Assembly: GCF_002914525.1 (NCBI RefSeq)
Contig: NZ_LODW01000057.1
Coordinates: 1-64,000, forward strand
Length of the DNA stretch: 64,000 bases
From: Rhizobium hidalgonense
GTDB lineage: Bacteria > Pseudomonadota > Alphaproteobacteria > Rhizobiales > Rhizobiaceae
Reading direction: 5' to 3'
A model generated the notes under the pieces. That model did no database searches. It was not told where the DNA came from and worked only from the letters and a program-made list of their open reading frames with translations. Below, in pieces: positions 1-9,174 of this stretch; positions within the stretch are counted from its first letter, which is position 1; each line of letters begins with the position of its first letter. Made by a program: the position numbers and the translations under genes.

Positions 1-1
1 C

Positions 2-442
2 GGCTATTACTGGATCACCGGACGCGTCGACGATGTGCTCAACGTCTCCGGCCACCGGCTGGGCACCGCAGAGGTGGAATCCGCACTTGTCTCGCACCAT
101 CTGGTTTCGGAAGCCGCGGTCGTCGGTTATCCACACCCGATCAAGGGCCAGGGCATTTATTGTTACGTGACGCTGATGGCCGGTCACGAAGGGACGGACA
201 CGCTTCGCCAGGAACTGGTGAAACATGTGCGTGCCGAAATCGGCCCGATCGCCGCACCCGACAAGATCCAGTTCGCGCCCGGCCTGCCGAAGACCCGTTC
301 CGGCAAGATCATGCGCCGCATCCTGCGCAAGATCGCCGAAGACGATTTCGGTGCGCTTGGGGATACCTCGACGCTCGCCGATCCGGCTGTTGTCGACGAC
401 CTGATCGGCAACCGGCAGAATTGGACGGCATGCACTCCGTAA
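2..442 (+). CDS. acs: acetyl-CoA synthetase, C-terminal part (truncated by window edge)
   Basis: AMP-forming acetyl-CoA synthetase, which makes acetyl-CoA from acetate, ATP and CoA in the cytoplasm. The reading frame is open from base 2 and only the last 146 residues are present. The mobile C-terminal domain is clear: [20 protein letters not shown] carries the hinge region, followed by EVESALVSH and the terminal lysine motif [16 protein letters not shown], whose SGK lysine is the site of regulatory acetylation in this family. The downstream neighbour is convergent. The family call is secure; the N-terminal part lies outside the window. Confidence 0.95.
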   Translation, partial: GYYWITGRVDDVLNVSGHRLGTAEVESALVSHHLVSEAAVVGYPHPIKGQGIYCYVTLMAGHEGTDTLRQELVKHVRAEIGPIAAPDKIQFAPGLPKTRSGKIMRRILRKIAEDDFGALGDTSTLADPAVVDDLIGNRQNWTACTP

Positions 443-506
443 CGACATCTTCGCCTAATCGTCATGAAGTTCCAGAAATCAACGATATGAACAAAAATTA
501 CCTTTT

Positions 507-1598
507 TCAGTCTCTGGTCAGTGTAATGGCGGAGGCGGCGATGTAGCGCTCAGCGCCACTACCATCGTTGAAGTAGTAAACTGCCAGGATAGAGCCCTCG
601 CCAGTCTTCACGGCACGAGCATAGCCGAGATCAGGCGTGCCGCCGTCGCACCGGATGATCGTCTCGGCACTCCATGTTCTACCCTGGTCGGAACTGGCGC
701 GCATCCTGATGCCGAAGGGTGGATCACGGTAGCCATAAACGAGGACGAGCATGCCGGCGAGCGACACGAGGGCCGGCGGGTTGCCATTGCTGCCAGTGTC
801 GACGATAGAGCCTTTGGCGGTCCAACTCTTGCCATGATCGGTTGAAGCGAAGGCTTCTATCCAGCCTTTGTCGCAGCCCGTTCCCATGCAGCGCGTCAGG
901 GTCAAGATTACCCCGCTTGAGCGCATCGTCGATGCCGGCATAATCGAATATCCGGCAGGTGCCGCATCGAGAAAGCCTTGAATGACGAAGTTGCGCCCGC
1001 CATCCTGTGTGCGTGCGCAGAAAACCCTGCCTTCGGACCCATCGTATTTGGAGGTACCCAGCAGGAAGAGGGCATCGTCCGTGCCAAGAGCAACAATATC
1101 GGTGCGCGCTGAGATCGGAAGGTCCAAACCGGTGAAGCGATATGGGCCCTGCCACGTCAGCGCGCGATCCCGGCTGACATAGAACCAGCTCATAGCATCG
1201 CCATACACATCGGTTCTGGCGCACATGACGATCGTCTCATCGTCTTGAAAGTCTATGGGATCATCCAGACCACGAAGGTCATCATCGATCGACAGATGCG
1301 GGCGAACCTTGAGATCGAAACTCAAGTGTTCATCTGCCGAAAGCGAACGTCCGCCCGGCACATGGCCTGAGAACGGTTCGCTCGTCCATGACAGGCCTCC
1401 GTCTAAGCTGCGCGCCTGCCATGGTACGAATGGGAAATTATGGTTTAGTTCGTGGATCTCCCCTTTCGGTCCGAGTTTTCCGCGTGCGAATACGGCGACC
1501 GTTTCGTCACCCCAAGACCATAACCCATAGTTCGCCGGCCAGCCCGCGAACTCGCCGGGTTTGCGATAAACTTCAAAATGGCGGAATTGCATGTCCAT
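507..1598 (-). CDS. sialidase-like beta-propeller protein with Asp-box repeats
   Basis: Protein of 363 residues with at least five Asp-box motifs (S-x-D-x-G-x-x-W/F): SLDGGLSW, SRDRALTW, TQDGGRNF, STDHGKSW and SSDQGRTW. These mark the six-bladed propeller of the exo-sialidase/BNR superfamily. No signal peptide is visible, so it is probably cytoplasmic, and the substrate cannot be told from sequence. I chose the ATG at 1598 because AGAGG precedes it at a good distance; the longer frame to 1643 would overlap the upstream gene. It lies 13 bases after that gene and is probably co-transcribed with it. True sialidase activity is not assured, because many Asp-box proteins act on other sugars or have no enzyme activity. 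Confidence 0.75.
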   Translation of the reverse strand: MDMQFRHFEVYRKPGEFAGWPANYGLWSWGDETVAVFARGKLGPKGEIHELNHNFPFVPWQARSLDGGLSWTSEPFSGHVPGGRSLSADEHLSFDLKVRPHLSIDDDLRGLDDPIDFQDDETIVMCARTDVYGDAMSWFYVSRDRALTWQGPYRFTGLDLPISARTDIVALGTDDALFLLGTSKYDGSEGRVFCARTQDGGRNFVIQGFLDAAPAGYSIMPASTMRSSGVILTLTRCMGTGCDKGWIEAFASTDHGKSWTAKGSIVDTGSNGNPPALVSLAGMLVLVYGYRDPPFGIRMRASSDQGRTWSAETIIRCDGGTPDLGYARAVKTGEGSILAVYYFNDGSGAERYIAASAITLTRD

Positions 1599-1611
1599 CG
1601 GGTTGCCTCTG

Positions 1612-1914
1612 TTATAGCGTTTCGACAGGAAGCGCCCGAACAAGCAGTTCTTTCTGCTTGAGCAGTTGTTCGAGTTTACGTCGATACTGATGCCACCACG
1701 TCCGGTCGAGATCGTCCACCATGACTTCGATCACAACAACCACATCCTCCTCCTCTCTCGCACCGTTCGACCAAAGTCCTTCTGCGGGGGAATTGAGATA
1801 GGCCGTCGCCCCACCGAACCGCTCCGTCATCTCGTGCTGGACAGTGGCAATGAGTTCTTCGGCATCGATACCTACTTGCGATGCCGCTGGAATAAACATC
1901 TGTACCAAATGCAT
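1612..1914 (-). CDS. conserved small hypothetical protein
   Basis: Protein of 100 residues that I do not recognise. The start at 1914 is set by AAGGAG nine bases upstream; the longer frame to 2013 has no comparable site. The sequence begins MHLVQMFIPAASQVGID, has an acidic hydrophobic strand EEEDVVVVIEVMVDDLD, and ends in a basic helix with several Lys/Leu pairs. It has no membrane segment or signal peptide. The strand/helix pattern would suit a small alpha/beta (ferredoxin-like) fold, which is inference. It sits between an MFS exporter and the propeller protein on the same strand. Confidence 0.6.
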   Translation of the reverse strand: MHLVQMFIPAASQVGIDAEELIATVQHEMTERFGGATAYLNSPAEGLWSNGAREEEDVVVVIEVMVDDLDRTWWHQYRRKLEQLLKQKELLVRALPVETL

Positions 1915-2130
1915 GGTGACATCTCCTTGCCTGGGGAAACATCGGACATCTGACGAGGTTCCATCAATGCTGAGTGCGTTGCGCGACAGCAGTCCTGATC
2001 TCAGGACCGACATTCCCGACCGCTGGATCGCGGCAGGCCTAGATGCTCGGAACTCGATTGTCTGTCTGCCCGTCCCCGCATTCTCCTCCTCGAAGTGCGC
2101 TCTTAAAAGGGACGGCCCGCGAGCGAGAGT

Positions 2131-3675
2131 TCAATGCGGAAGCACGCCGTCTTCGTCGATGTGGGCGCGCACATATATTTTGCGGGCGACGATCGCGAGA
2201 AACAGCAGCGTGACAGAGGCAAGGGCGCAACAGACTGCGAAGCCGAGCGAGAAGCCCATTTTTGCCGTTTCGAGCCATATTGGGGTCGTGGTCTGGGTCT
2301 TTGCGACCTCGACTGCGCCGGCAAGCGTGGCGGAGGCTGCCGATGCCTGCATGGCATCGAGGCCGCTCAAGTTCACGTCACCCATCGTCATCCGGTAGAC
2401 GACGGTGCCGAGACTGCCAAGGACGGCGACACCGAGGGCACCGCCGAATTCCGCACTGGTTTCCGATATTGCCGAGGCCGAGCCTGCGCGCTCGGGCGGG
2501 GCGGTGCCGACGATGAGGCCTGTCGTGGTGAGAACGACAGGCACGAAACCGAGGGCAATCAGCATGCTCGAACCTAGAACGCCGAGCAGGCTTTGATTAT
2601 AGGCCGCGACGGCCATCGCAGCCACTCCGGCAGCATTGATGACGAGGCCCGTCAAAACCGTACGAACCGGTCCGAAACGGTTGGTGAAGCGATAGGCCTG
2701 AAAAGACATGATGGTGAAGACGAGCGACGGTGGGATGGACCACAATGCGGCTTTGAGCGGCGACAGACCAAGCACGAGCTGCAGAAACAGATTCTGGAAA
2801 AGGAATACGCCGAAAACGAAAAACATCGCGGCGAGATTGACCATCAGGGAAGCGGTAAAGGCTGGGATGCGGAAAAGGCTGAGATCGATCAGTGGATGGA
2901 CGAGGTGCTTTTGGCGCTGCACGAATAGAGCGCCGATCACCAGCCCGATGGCGACCGGGACCAGCTGAATCGGTTCGAAACCATCAGCCGCCATATGTTT
3001 GAAGCCATAGATGATCGGCAGGACGGTCGCCAGCGACAAGAGGACGCTGAGCAGGTCAAGCTCGCCGCCTTCGTCGTTCTTGTATTCCGGCAACAGGAGC
3101 GGGGCGACGATCAGCAGTGTCAGCATGACCGGAATATTGATCAGAAACACCGAACCCCAGTAGAAATATTGCAGCAGCACGCCGCCGACCAACGGCCCCA
3201 CGAGGCCTCCGAGAGCAAAAGCGCTACCCCAGACGCCGATGGCCCGATTTCGTTCCGCTTCGTTCTGAAAGAGGTTGGCAATGAGCGACAAGGTCGAGGG
3301 AGCAACCGTTGCACCTGCAATCCCGAGGAGCGCCCGGGCGATGATCAACTGTTGGGCTGAGCTTGAAAAAGCGGCCAAAGCGGAGGCGGCGCCGAAGGCG
3401 ACAGCGCCGTACAACAGCACACGCCGACGCCCGACCCGGTCTCCTAATGTACCCATAGTGACGAGAAAACCGGCAACCATGAAACCATAGATGTCGTTGA
3501 TCCACAGAAGCTGCGATGCGGATGGGTCGAGATCAGCGACAATCGCTGGCATCGCAAGAAAGAGGACGGATAGGTCCATCGAATAGATCAGACAGGCGAT
3601 AGACAGAACGTAAAGGCCGATCCATTCGCGACGGCCCGCAAGCTGCTCACGGTTTCCTGTTCCTTCCTCCTGCAT
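2131..3675 (-). CDS. MFS transporter, DHA2 (14-TM) family, SmvA/QacA-like
   Basis: Inner-membrane proton-driven exporter of 514 residues, the usual length for 14-helix drug:H+ antiporters. The first helix contains SMDLSVLFLAMPAI (DHA2 motif D1), followed by LLWINDIYGFMVAGF and the MFS loop motif GTLGDRVGRRRVLL. Motif C is seen in GPLVGGVLLQ. The closest named relatives by eye are SmvA and QacA, which export quaternary ammonium compounds and methyl viologen; the substrate here is not shown. The start at 3675 has GGGAG upstream. About 215 bases separate it from the small hypothetical gene downstream, so co-transcription is uncertain. Confidence 0.9.
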   Translation of the reverse strand: MQEEGTGNREQLAGRREWIGLYVLSIACLIYSMDLSVLFLAMPAIVADLDPSASQLLWINDIYGFMVAGFLVTMGTLGDRVGRRRVLLYGAVAFGAASALAAFSSSAQQLIIARALLGIAGATVAPSTLSLIANLFQNEAERNRAIGVWGSAFALGGLVGPLVGGVLLQYFYWGSVFLINIPVMLTLLIVAPLLLPEYKNDEGGELDLLSVLLSLATVLPIIYGFKHMAADGFEPIQLVPVAIGLVIGALFVQRQKHLVHPLIDLSLFRIPAFTASLMVNLAAMFFVFGVFLFQNLFLQLVLGLSPLKAALWSIPPSLVFTIMSFQAYRFTNRFGPVRTVLTGLVINAAGVAAMAVAAYNQSLLGVLGSSMLIALGFVPVVLTTTGLIVGTAPPERAGSASAISETSAEFGGALGVAVLGSLGTVVYRMTMGDVNLSGLDAMQASAASATLAGAVEVAKTQTTTPIWLETAKMGFSLGFAVCCALASVTLLFLAIVARKIYVRAHIDEDGVLPH

Positions 3676-3789
3676 CCTCGGCTCCCATTTCTTCGATCCG
3701 GGCAGATATAGTGTAAGAGAAGCGACGATCGAGCGGATTCGGTTCGGTTAAAGGCCCTCGAGGTCGCCGAGATTGGCGGCGGCCTCCCA

Positions 3790-3996
3790 ATGCGTCATCA
3801 CGCACTCGAGGTCGCCGGCTATTATTTCTCCGAAGCGCAGAAGAGCGCCGCTAGCCGAGGGCTGGCATTGGAACTGGCCCCACGCCGCGTCAACGTCCAT
3901 GCGCCAGGTCCATCGACACCGGTCCTCGCGAAGGCACTCGGTGATGGGCGGGAGGCTGACGTGGCGTCGCTAGTGATGTTGGGCGAGGAGCTGTAA
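3790..3996 (+). pseudogene. short-chain dehydrogenase remnant
   Basis: A fragment in one frame reads KSAASRGLALELAPRRVNVH then APGPSTPVLAKALGDGREAD. It corresponds to the helix after the catalytic YxxxK and the following strand/loop of short-chain dehydrogenases (typical: SKAAL...LALELAPRRIRVNVVAPGP...TP). The YxxxK itself is spoiled (YYFSEAQKSA), the N-terminal Rossmann half is missing, and the Gly-rich substrate loop is shortened. It is therefore a decayed relic. Bases 3676-3789 between it and the MFS gene hold the MFS promoter region and nothing else I recognise. Confidence 0.6.
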
Positions 3997-4028
3997 CGGC
4001 GAGGCGTGCGACATCTGGAAAGGCTGCT

Positions 4029-4340
4029 TCAATCGAGCGTCTGCAGGGCGGTTTCCCGGCAAGTCACTCGCAAGTACTTGAGATCCCGCATATCGAGCTT
4101 GTCCCATGGAACCGCTTTTTTGCTGCCGGATTTTGCCGCCCCTATCGCGGTCAGTACCGCGCGACCGATGGCTAGGGCCGACAGTCGCTCGAAGAGACTG
4201 TAGACGCCGAGGTGATATTCCACGACACAGAGATCCGCGCCACATGCTTCAGCCTTGACCTCTTCCACACGGCCAATGGCCTTGCCGTCGAGGTCGTAGA
4301 CCTGTTTTCCCAGCAGCAGTTCGAGCCGAACCTCGTTCAT
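4029..4340 (-). CDS. PRC-barrel domain protein
   Basis: Protein of 103 residues. NEVRLELLLGKQVYDLDGKA and IGRVEEVKAE are the opening strands of a PRC-barrel, a small beta-barrel seen in photosynthetic reaction-centre H subunits, RimM and many alphaproteobacterial stress proteins. The start at 4340 has GGGAGGAT upstream; the frame is open to 4394 but would overlap the preceding gene. It is the last gene of a tight operon (lipoprotein, Nramp-like carrier, PRC-like, PRC). The role is unknown; cytoplasmic association with the carrier is inference from gene order. Confidence 0.75.
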   Translation of the reverse strand: MNEVRLELLLGKQVYDLDGKAIGRVEEVKAEACGADLCVVEYHLGVYSLFERLSALAIGRAVLTAIGAAKSGSKKAVPWDKLDMRDLKYLRVTCRETALQTLD

Positions 4341-4342
4341 TA

Positions 4343-4702
4343 TTATCCTCCCGGGATCCACGTGATCACGTGGCGCTTCAGCCAATCCTGACACTGCTCC
4401 AACGGCGTCTCGCGACGATCCACATTTACTTCGATGTTGATCCCAACGTCCCTCACTTTTTCCCAGGGCACGCGGAATGCCGTGGCATTCTCATCTATTC
4501 CAGCTGCTCGGAAAAGCCAAAGAAGGAAGCGATGCGGCCGGCGGCCCATCCGCCGCGACAGCGTCAGACTACCCATTTCGATGAACGCGACTTTGGGAGC
4601 GTCGCCGTCAGAAAGGCTGAGGACGACGCCGTCTGCCTTGCCGATACGGTTTTGCTTCTTGTCGACCATTTGCTTGTCAAGCACTTCGCGGATCAGAAGC
4701 AT
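4343..4702 (-). CDS. PRC-barrel-like protein coupled to the Nramp-like carrier
   Basis: Protein of 119 residues. MLLIREVLDKQMVDKKQNRI and GKADGVVLSLSDGDAPKVAF resemble the strand-turn-strand opening of PRC-barrels, and a second half from FRVPWEKVRDVGINIEVNVD repeats the theme. The ATG at 4702 lies one base beyond the stop codon of the carrier gene, and its ribosome site GGAGG is inside the last codons of that gene, so translation is coupled. A TTG at 4714 is an inferior alternative. Proteins of this type accompany Nramp-related carriers in some bacteria, possibly as cytoplasmic partners; that is inference. Confidence 0.65.
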   Translation of the reverse strand: MLLIREVLDKQMVDKKQNRIGKADGVVLSLSDGDAPKVAFIEMGSLTLSRRMGRRPHRFLLWLFRAAGIDENATAFRVPWEKVRDVGINIEVNVDRRETPLEQCQDWLKRHVITWIPGG

Positions 4703-4703
4703 A

Positions 4704-5921
4704 TCATCCTCCAAAGATCTGCAGGGGAAGAGTTATGAGGGCGACGATGAACGACAGGCCGATAATCACTAACACGGCGGTATTGCTGATCCATCCATTA
4801 CGGTGCTTCCCAACAAAATTGCGATCGTTCATCAAAAACAGAAACGGAATTACGCCGAAGGGCAAGGCCAACGCAGTGATCGCCATCGAGAAAATCGTCA
4901 GCTGCAGGGGATCGACGCCAATCGCGATCGGCAGGACGGCGATACCGATGAAGCCTGTATAAACAAGGGAGAATGCTGGATCGGTTTGGGGCTTGGCATC
5001 TTCCGACCAATTCCAGCCAAAACCCTGCGCAACCAGGTATGCCTGACCAAGGCTTGCTTCGAGCGCAGCGCCGAAGCAGCTGATTCCAAGCGTTGCCGCG
5101 AAAAGGTAAAAACCCCATTTGCCCAATGCTGGGGTCAATATCGGCGCAATCTGGTCATATCCTTCGATATCGGTGATGCCGCGCGGCGGAAAGACGAGTG
5201 CTGCCACGATCAGGATTGACGCTGCAATGACGGCGCCAAAGCTCATCCCCACCGTCGCGATTACCCGATTGGCGCCGAGGAAGCTCTTATCCCATTTTTC
5301 CTCGATCGCGCCTGACGAGTAAAACAAGAACAGAAACGGGGCTATCACGGCGCCGAGAATGCTGACAGCAATGAAACCATAGTGCAGCGGCTCTTTATCC
5401 GGCAGCATCGGCACCAGCCCTTTTGCCACCTCCAGCCAGGGCGGATCCATAACAAATACACCCACCACAAAGCATACCGCCACCAAGCCCATGAGGGCTA
5501 CACCATCTTCGATCATGCCGAATGTGCCCTTCCAGAGCAGAAGCCATACGGTCAAGGCTACCGGCAAGGCCCACCACTGAAAACCGACGCCGCTGACAAA
5601 TTGCAGTGCTAGCGCAATCCCGCCAATCTCTGACGCGAGGACGAGCAGATTGACGATCGAAATGATCGATAAAGTGACCAGGAAGTAATTCGCTCCAAAA
5701 CGTTCCCTCATCCCATCGGCGACGGTGTGACGGCTCGCAATGGCAAATCGCCCCGACATTTCAATCAGGAAGATGAGACATACCGTGCCGATGACAATGG
5801 GCCAAAGCAAGCTGAACCCATAGGCTGCCCCCGCCTGGCTCGACGTTGCGATCTGGCCGGTTTCAATAAATCCCCCGACGCTGGTGACTATCCCCAGCGA
5901 AATTTGAAGCAGCTTTTTCAT
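4704..5921 (-). CDS. Nramp-related transporter with a non-canonical metal site
   Basis: Inner-membrane carrier of 405 residues with about 11 hydrophobic helices in the Nramp/LeuT-fold order. The first helix region reads GGFIETGQIATSSQAGAAYG, so the canonical DPGN metal motif is replaced by ETGQ. The helix-6 MPH motif is replaced by APF in GAVIAPFLFLFYSSG. Canonical Nramps bind Mn/Fe through Asp, Asn and Met of these motifs, so this protein is unlikely to be an ordinary MntH. Nramp-related Mg carriers and other divergent clades also lose the Met/His. Its start overlaps the lipoprotein stop by ATGA, and its last codons carry the ribosome site of the next gene. Confidence 0.8.
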   Translation of the reverse strand: MKKLLQISLGIVTSVGGFIETGQIATSSQAGAAYGFSLLWPIVIGTVCLIFLIEMSGRFAIASRHTVADGMRERFGANYFLVTLSIISIVNLLVLASEIGGIALALQFVSGVGFQWWALPVALTVWLLLWKGTFGMIEDGVALMGLVAVCFVVGVFVMDPPWLEVAKGLVPMLPDKEPLHYGFIAVSILGAVIAPFLFLFYSSGAIEEKWDKSFLGANRVIATVGMSFGAVIAASILIVAALVFPPRGITDIEGYDQIAPILTPALGKWGFYLFAATLGISCFGAALEASLGQAYLVAQGFGWNWSEDAKPQTDPAFSLVYTGFIGIAVLPIAIGVDPLQLTIFSMAITALALPFGVIPFLFLMNDRNFVGKHRNGWISNTAVLVIIGLSFIVALITLPLQIFGG

Positions 5922-6328
5922 CCGCCTGCACCAAGGAGTATACGCTGGTCGACCTCGTAGCTGTGAAGCTCGACAAGATCTTGATGGGCCTGGTCGAATC
6001 GTCCCTGTCCGATCTCGTCGTGCGCCGCGGCGATCAATCCATTGAGCCTAACGACAGCCGCTCTCGCTTCGTCATATCTCGAGGTTTGCGGCAGCTGCGA
6101 TGAAAGTTGCAATATCTCCCTATGGCATCGTTGCACGGCAAGATCGGTAAAGCCTTCTGGAACACGTCCGCCAAGGCGGGCATCAAGGATCATCTCGGCG
6201 CTGGCGCTCCACAGGAGGATTTCCTGCATTTGCTTGTGAGACTGCTCATCCTTGTTCGTACAGGAGACGAGTGACAGCAATAGAACCGCAGATAACGCTC
6301 TGTTCGACCACCCCGGACTTCGTTTCAC
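5918..6328 (-). CDS. small lipoprotein, first gene of the Nramp-like operon
   Basis: Probable outer- or inner-membrane lipoprotein of about 136 residues. The basic n-region VKRSPGWSNR, the hydrophobic stretch ALSAVLLLSL and the lipobox LVSC at about residue 23 are plain. The mature part is helical and polar, with no family I recognise. The start is uncertain: GTG at 6328 gives a normal lipoprotein signal, while the open frame to 6460 would add an unlikely Arg-rich extension. The stop overlaps the carrier start as ATGA. The gene order suggests a periplasmic accessory role for the carrier (inference). Confidence 0.6.
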   Translation of the reverse strand: MKRSPGWSNRALSAVLLLSLVSCTNKDEQSHKQMQEILLWSASAEMILDARLGGRVPEGFTDLAVQRCHREILQLSSQLPQTSRYDEARAAVVRLNGLIAAAHDEIGQGRFDQAHQDLVELHSYEVDQRILLGAGG

Positions 6329-6659
6329 CCTTCTTCGTGAAACGACGCGAACGTGACCTTGGCCTGCATCTGCCGTGTCGCCGGCCAGTGCGACGTCGCG
6401 AGTTTTCGGCGCTCGTCTGTCACGGGTAGAGGAGGTGCGCGCCGGAAAATTATGGGTCAAGATGCGCTCCTTTTGAAGAACGCGCCGAAATCGCGGTTTG
6501 GGTTACTAAACAACCGTTTACCGATCAGTTTAGTTCCGCCCTCATGTAAGAACACATGGCGAGGGAGGCCGTAGACACCAAGTAGTCAATAGAGCCCGGC
6601 GTCATCACCTATTCTTTAGCTGTATCAATCCCGCAGTAGGGAACCGGCACCACGATCGG

Positions 6660-7844
6660 TCATCGGTTGACACTCCGAACAGCGGTAGCGCTACCGCCGC
6701 CGGCAGCGCGGCGCGGGGCAAGCGCCTTGACCGAAAGGAGCGCGTAGATGATTAGCGGAAGGCAGACGAGATAGGATGTCCTGATGCCTGCATGTTCGGC
6801 GATGAAACCGAGCAGCGGCGGCGCCAGGAAGAAGACGACGAAGGTCATCTGGCCGAGAGCGGCGACGTTGAGATACGCCGCGCGGTCAGTGCGCTGGGCA
6901 GCCGCCGAGACGGCGAGGGGGTAAACCGCGCTGCAGCCGGCGCCCATCAAGGCAAAGCCCGTCAGTGCGACATAGGCATGGGGCGCGCCCCAGACGGCGC
7001 AGATGCCGGTTGCCGAAAGAACAAGCAGCATCGTGGCGACGGCGCGCGCGCCAAACCGATCGACCAGCGGATCAACGAACAGGCGCGCCATCGCCATGCA
7101 AAAGGTAAAGAGTGTCAGTCCCAGCCCGCCGATGAAAGGTTCGACTGAAAACACGTCGCGCATATAGATCGCCGACCAGTCGATTCCGGCACCTTCGACG
7201 AGAAAGGCGGCAATGCCGATTACGCAGAGCGGCATTAGTCCCCACGTAGGAAGCGCCACCGGCGGCGCCTTGCCCTCGTCCAACCTAATACGGGCTGGCG
7301 CATTGCGCATGCCGGCGATTGCCCAGATGCCGATGACAAGGACCGCGATAAAGGTCACGGCGAGATGGAGCTGCATCGAAATACCGGCTTGGCGGACGAC
7401 CGAAGAGACAAGCGCCGTGACGAAGAAGCCGAGGCTCCAGAAACCATGCGCTCTGTTCATTACGCCGCGTCCTAGCTGCGCTTCGATGCGGTCGATCTCG
7501 ACGTTGAGATTGATCTCCAGCGCTCCGGCGAGCAGTCCCTCGAAGAAAAGCAAACAGAACACGGCCGGCGCAGCACCGATCCATGGCGCCAGCGACAGCA
7601 GCGCAGACGTGCCGAGAACTGTAATAAACGCCGTCGTCCGTGCACCGAGCCGGGCGATCAAGCGCGAAGACAAAGTCAACGAGATCAAGGCGCCGATCGC
7701 AGCCCCTATCAACGTCAACCCAAGCTCGGACTTATCGACTCCAAGCGAAACCTGCAAATCCGGCATCCTCGACAGCAGCGCCCCCAGCGACACGGCGAAG
7801 AGAAAGAAGCAGACATAGATCCGCTGCTGCGGCGCAATTTTCAT
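6660..7844 (-). CDS. MFS transporter, YbjJ-like
   Basis: Inner-membrane 12-helix MFS protein of 394 residues. FFLFAVSLGALLSRMPDLQV and LTLSSRLIARLGARTTAF give the first helix and the loop 2-3 motif; GFWSLGFFVTALV and LMGAGCSAVYPLAVS are typical of the YbjJ/FucP-like branch found near sugar and carbohydrate-acid genes. The ATG at 7844 has CGGAG nine bases upstream. The open frame continues to 8177 but that extension is Arg-rich and non-membrane, so I reject it. Substrate unknown. It stands alone between the lipoprotein operon and the SyrB-like genes. Confidence 0.85.
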   Translation of the reverse strand: MKIAPQQRIYVCFFLFAVSLGALLSRMPDLQVSLGVDKSELGLTLIGAAIGALISLTLSSRLIARLGARTTAFITVLGTSALLSLAPWIGAAPAVFCLLFFEGLLAGALEINLNVEIDRIEAQLGRGVMNRAHGFWSLGFFVTALVSSVVRQAGISMQLHLAVTFIAVLVIGIWAIAGMRNAPARIRLDEGKAPPVALPTWGLMPLCVIGIAAFLVEGAGIDWSAIYMRDVFSVEPFIGGLGLTLFTFCMAMARLFVDPLVDRFGARAVATMLLVLSATGICAVWGAPHAYVALTGFALMGAGCSAVYPLAVSAAAQRTDRAAYLNVAALGQMTFVVFFLAPPLLGFIAEHAGIRTSYLVCLPLIIYALLSVKALAPRRAAGGGSATAVRSVNR

Positions 7845-8581
7845 GATGCAACTCCGGGGATTGACGCGTCGAAGCACAAGACGCGCTTTGGGATCTGTGA
7901 CGAATACCTCAACGGGCCGGAGTTCAAAACTTGTTTCTGAATGGCTGCGACGGAGCAGGCGGTCTTGCTTGACATTCTTCGTGATCACCCGCGCCATCAC
8001 CTTTTGGAAAGGCGCGATCATTGTAATCTTCACCAGCGCACGGCGGCGGCGGCAACGCAGGCCGTCGCATCGCTGCCAATGTCGTGAGGCTCGACCAGCG
8101 ATCGTCAACACCACTGGCCGAAGATGAAGCAGTGCGGCGTCGATGTTGAGGAGCTCATTTGCCTGCGGTGACACCATTTTCCACAGCAGGCTCTCCTTTC
8201 AGCGGCGCGGATATGGAGACCGCCGGCGCCTGATCCAGCCAGTCGTTCCACGAACTCTTTGTCAAATCGGCCCGTCACGGCGCGCTTACGGGTGCGACTT
8301 CTACCGCGCGATTTTGCGGAAGCTGAATTAGCCGATCGTCTCTATCGCCGATGTCCCGGCATCATAGGCCTCACGCGTCAAAGGTCGGTTTTGACAATGC
8401 TCAGGTCATTTGAATGAGTCGACGCTGGTTCAGATCCCTTCACGAGCGACGGACGTTCGGCCTTCCTTTAGGCCTGAGAATGGCGCACTGCTGCCACCGC
8501 TCGTCCACGATCCCATAGCGCCATTGTTGACTCCGTCTTTCAGTCAGTTGAAAAGAAACTTGGCTATAAAGGAGATGACCG
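7845..8581. other. 737-base non-coding stretch
   Basis: No gene is supportable here. The minus strand between about 8050 and 8330 has short protein-like runs broken by stops and frame changes (for example EPHDIGSDATACVAAAAVRW), which may be relics of an older gene that I cannot name. The right end carries the promoter and the AAGGAG site of the first SyrB-like gene. Confidence 0.4.
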
Positions 8582-9013
8582 ATGGCTGAAGAGAATAATA
8601 CAGGCACCGCTACCGGAGTTGCGGAAACCGATGCGCCGATAAAAACGGACGTTAAGAAACAGCGCGCGCCGCGTCGTCAAAAGCAAGCTGCCGAACCGGC
8701 TCCTGCCGCATCGGAGGCGGTGACCGGACCCTCGTCGGCGGCAGGTGTGGCAAAACCTGGCGGACGGGGCAGGGGAAGAAAGCCGAAGTCGACCGAGGCG
8801 AAAGTCTCCGAGAGCAAGAGCGCGCTCAAGGGCGTTTCGAGGAGAAGGTCGGCGAAGTCTGCCGAGCGAAAAGCAGAGGTATCGGCACCCGCAATAGACG
8901 AGTTGGAAGATTTGATCCAGCTTGAAGAAGAGAACAAGCGGCTGCGCAAATTACTGACTGAAAAGCTGCGCCAGGAAAATACCGATCTTCGCAAACGGCT
9001 CGGGCTTGGTTGA
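8582..9013 (+). CDS. SyrB-like transcriptional regulator
   Basis: Protein of 143 residues. The body is Lys/Arg/Ala/Pro-rich and low in complexity (GRGRGRKPKSTEAK), like a histone-H1-type DNA-binding tail. The C-terminus is a leucine-zipper-like helix: DLIQLEEENKRLRKLLTEKL then RQENTDLRKRLGLG. This layout matches SyrB of Sinorhizobium, a repressor of syrM; function by homology only. The start has AAGGAG seven bases upstream. It is the first of three tandem relatives that share the C-terminal zipper and differ in the body. Confidence 0.7.
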   Translation: MAEENNTGTATGVAETDAPIKTDVKKQRAPRRQKQAAEPAPAASEAVTGPSSAAGVAKPGGRGRGRKPKSTEAKVSESKSALKGVSRRRSAKSAERKAEVSAPAIDELEDLIQLEEENKRLRKLLTEKLRQENTDLRKRLGLG

Positions 9014-9174
9014 TCAGAGCACACATGTAATCCGGCCGCGACGGCGGCCCCAGCCACGGCATCTTCGGCAGGAGAAATAGTCGCTGGGCACGTCCTCGTG
9101 CCCAGCCGGACGGCCAGTGAGGTTAGAGCAACTGCCGCCGAATAGCAGTCGGGGTTGATTGAGGTGAAGTGCCC

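Noticed and set aside
4704..5921. Calling the Nramp-like protein MntH
   Set aside because: The DPGN and MPH metal-binding motifs of MntH are replaced by ETGQ and APF.
7845..8177. N-terminal extension of the YbjJ-like MFS protein
   Set aside because: The added residues are Arg-rich and not membrane-like, while CGGAG precedes the ATG at 7844 at a normal distance.
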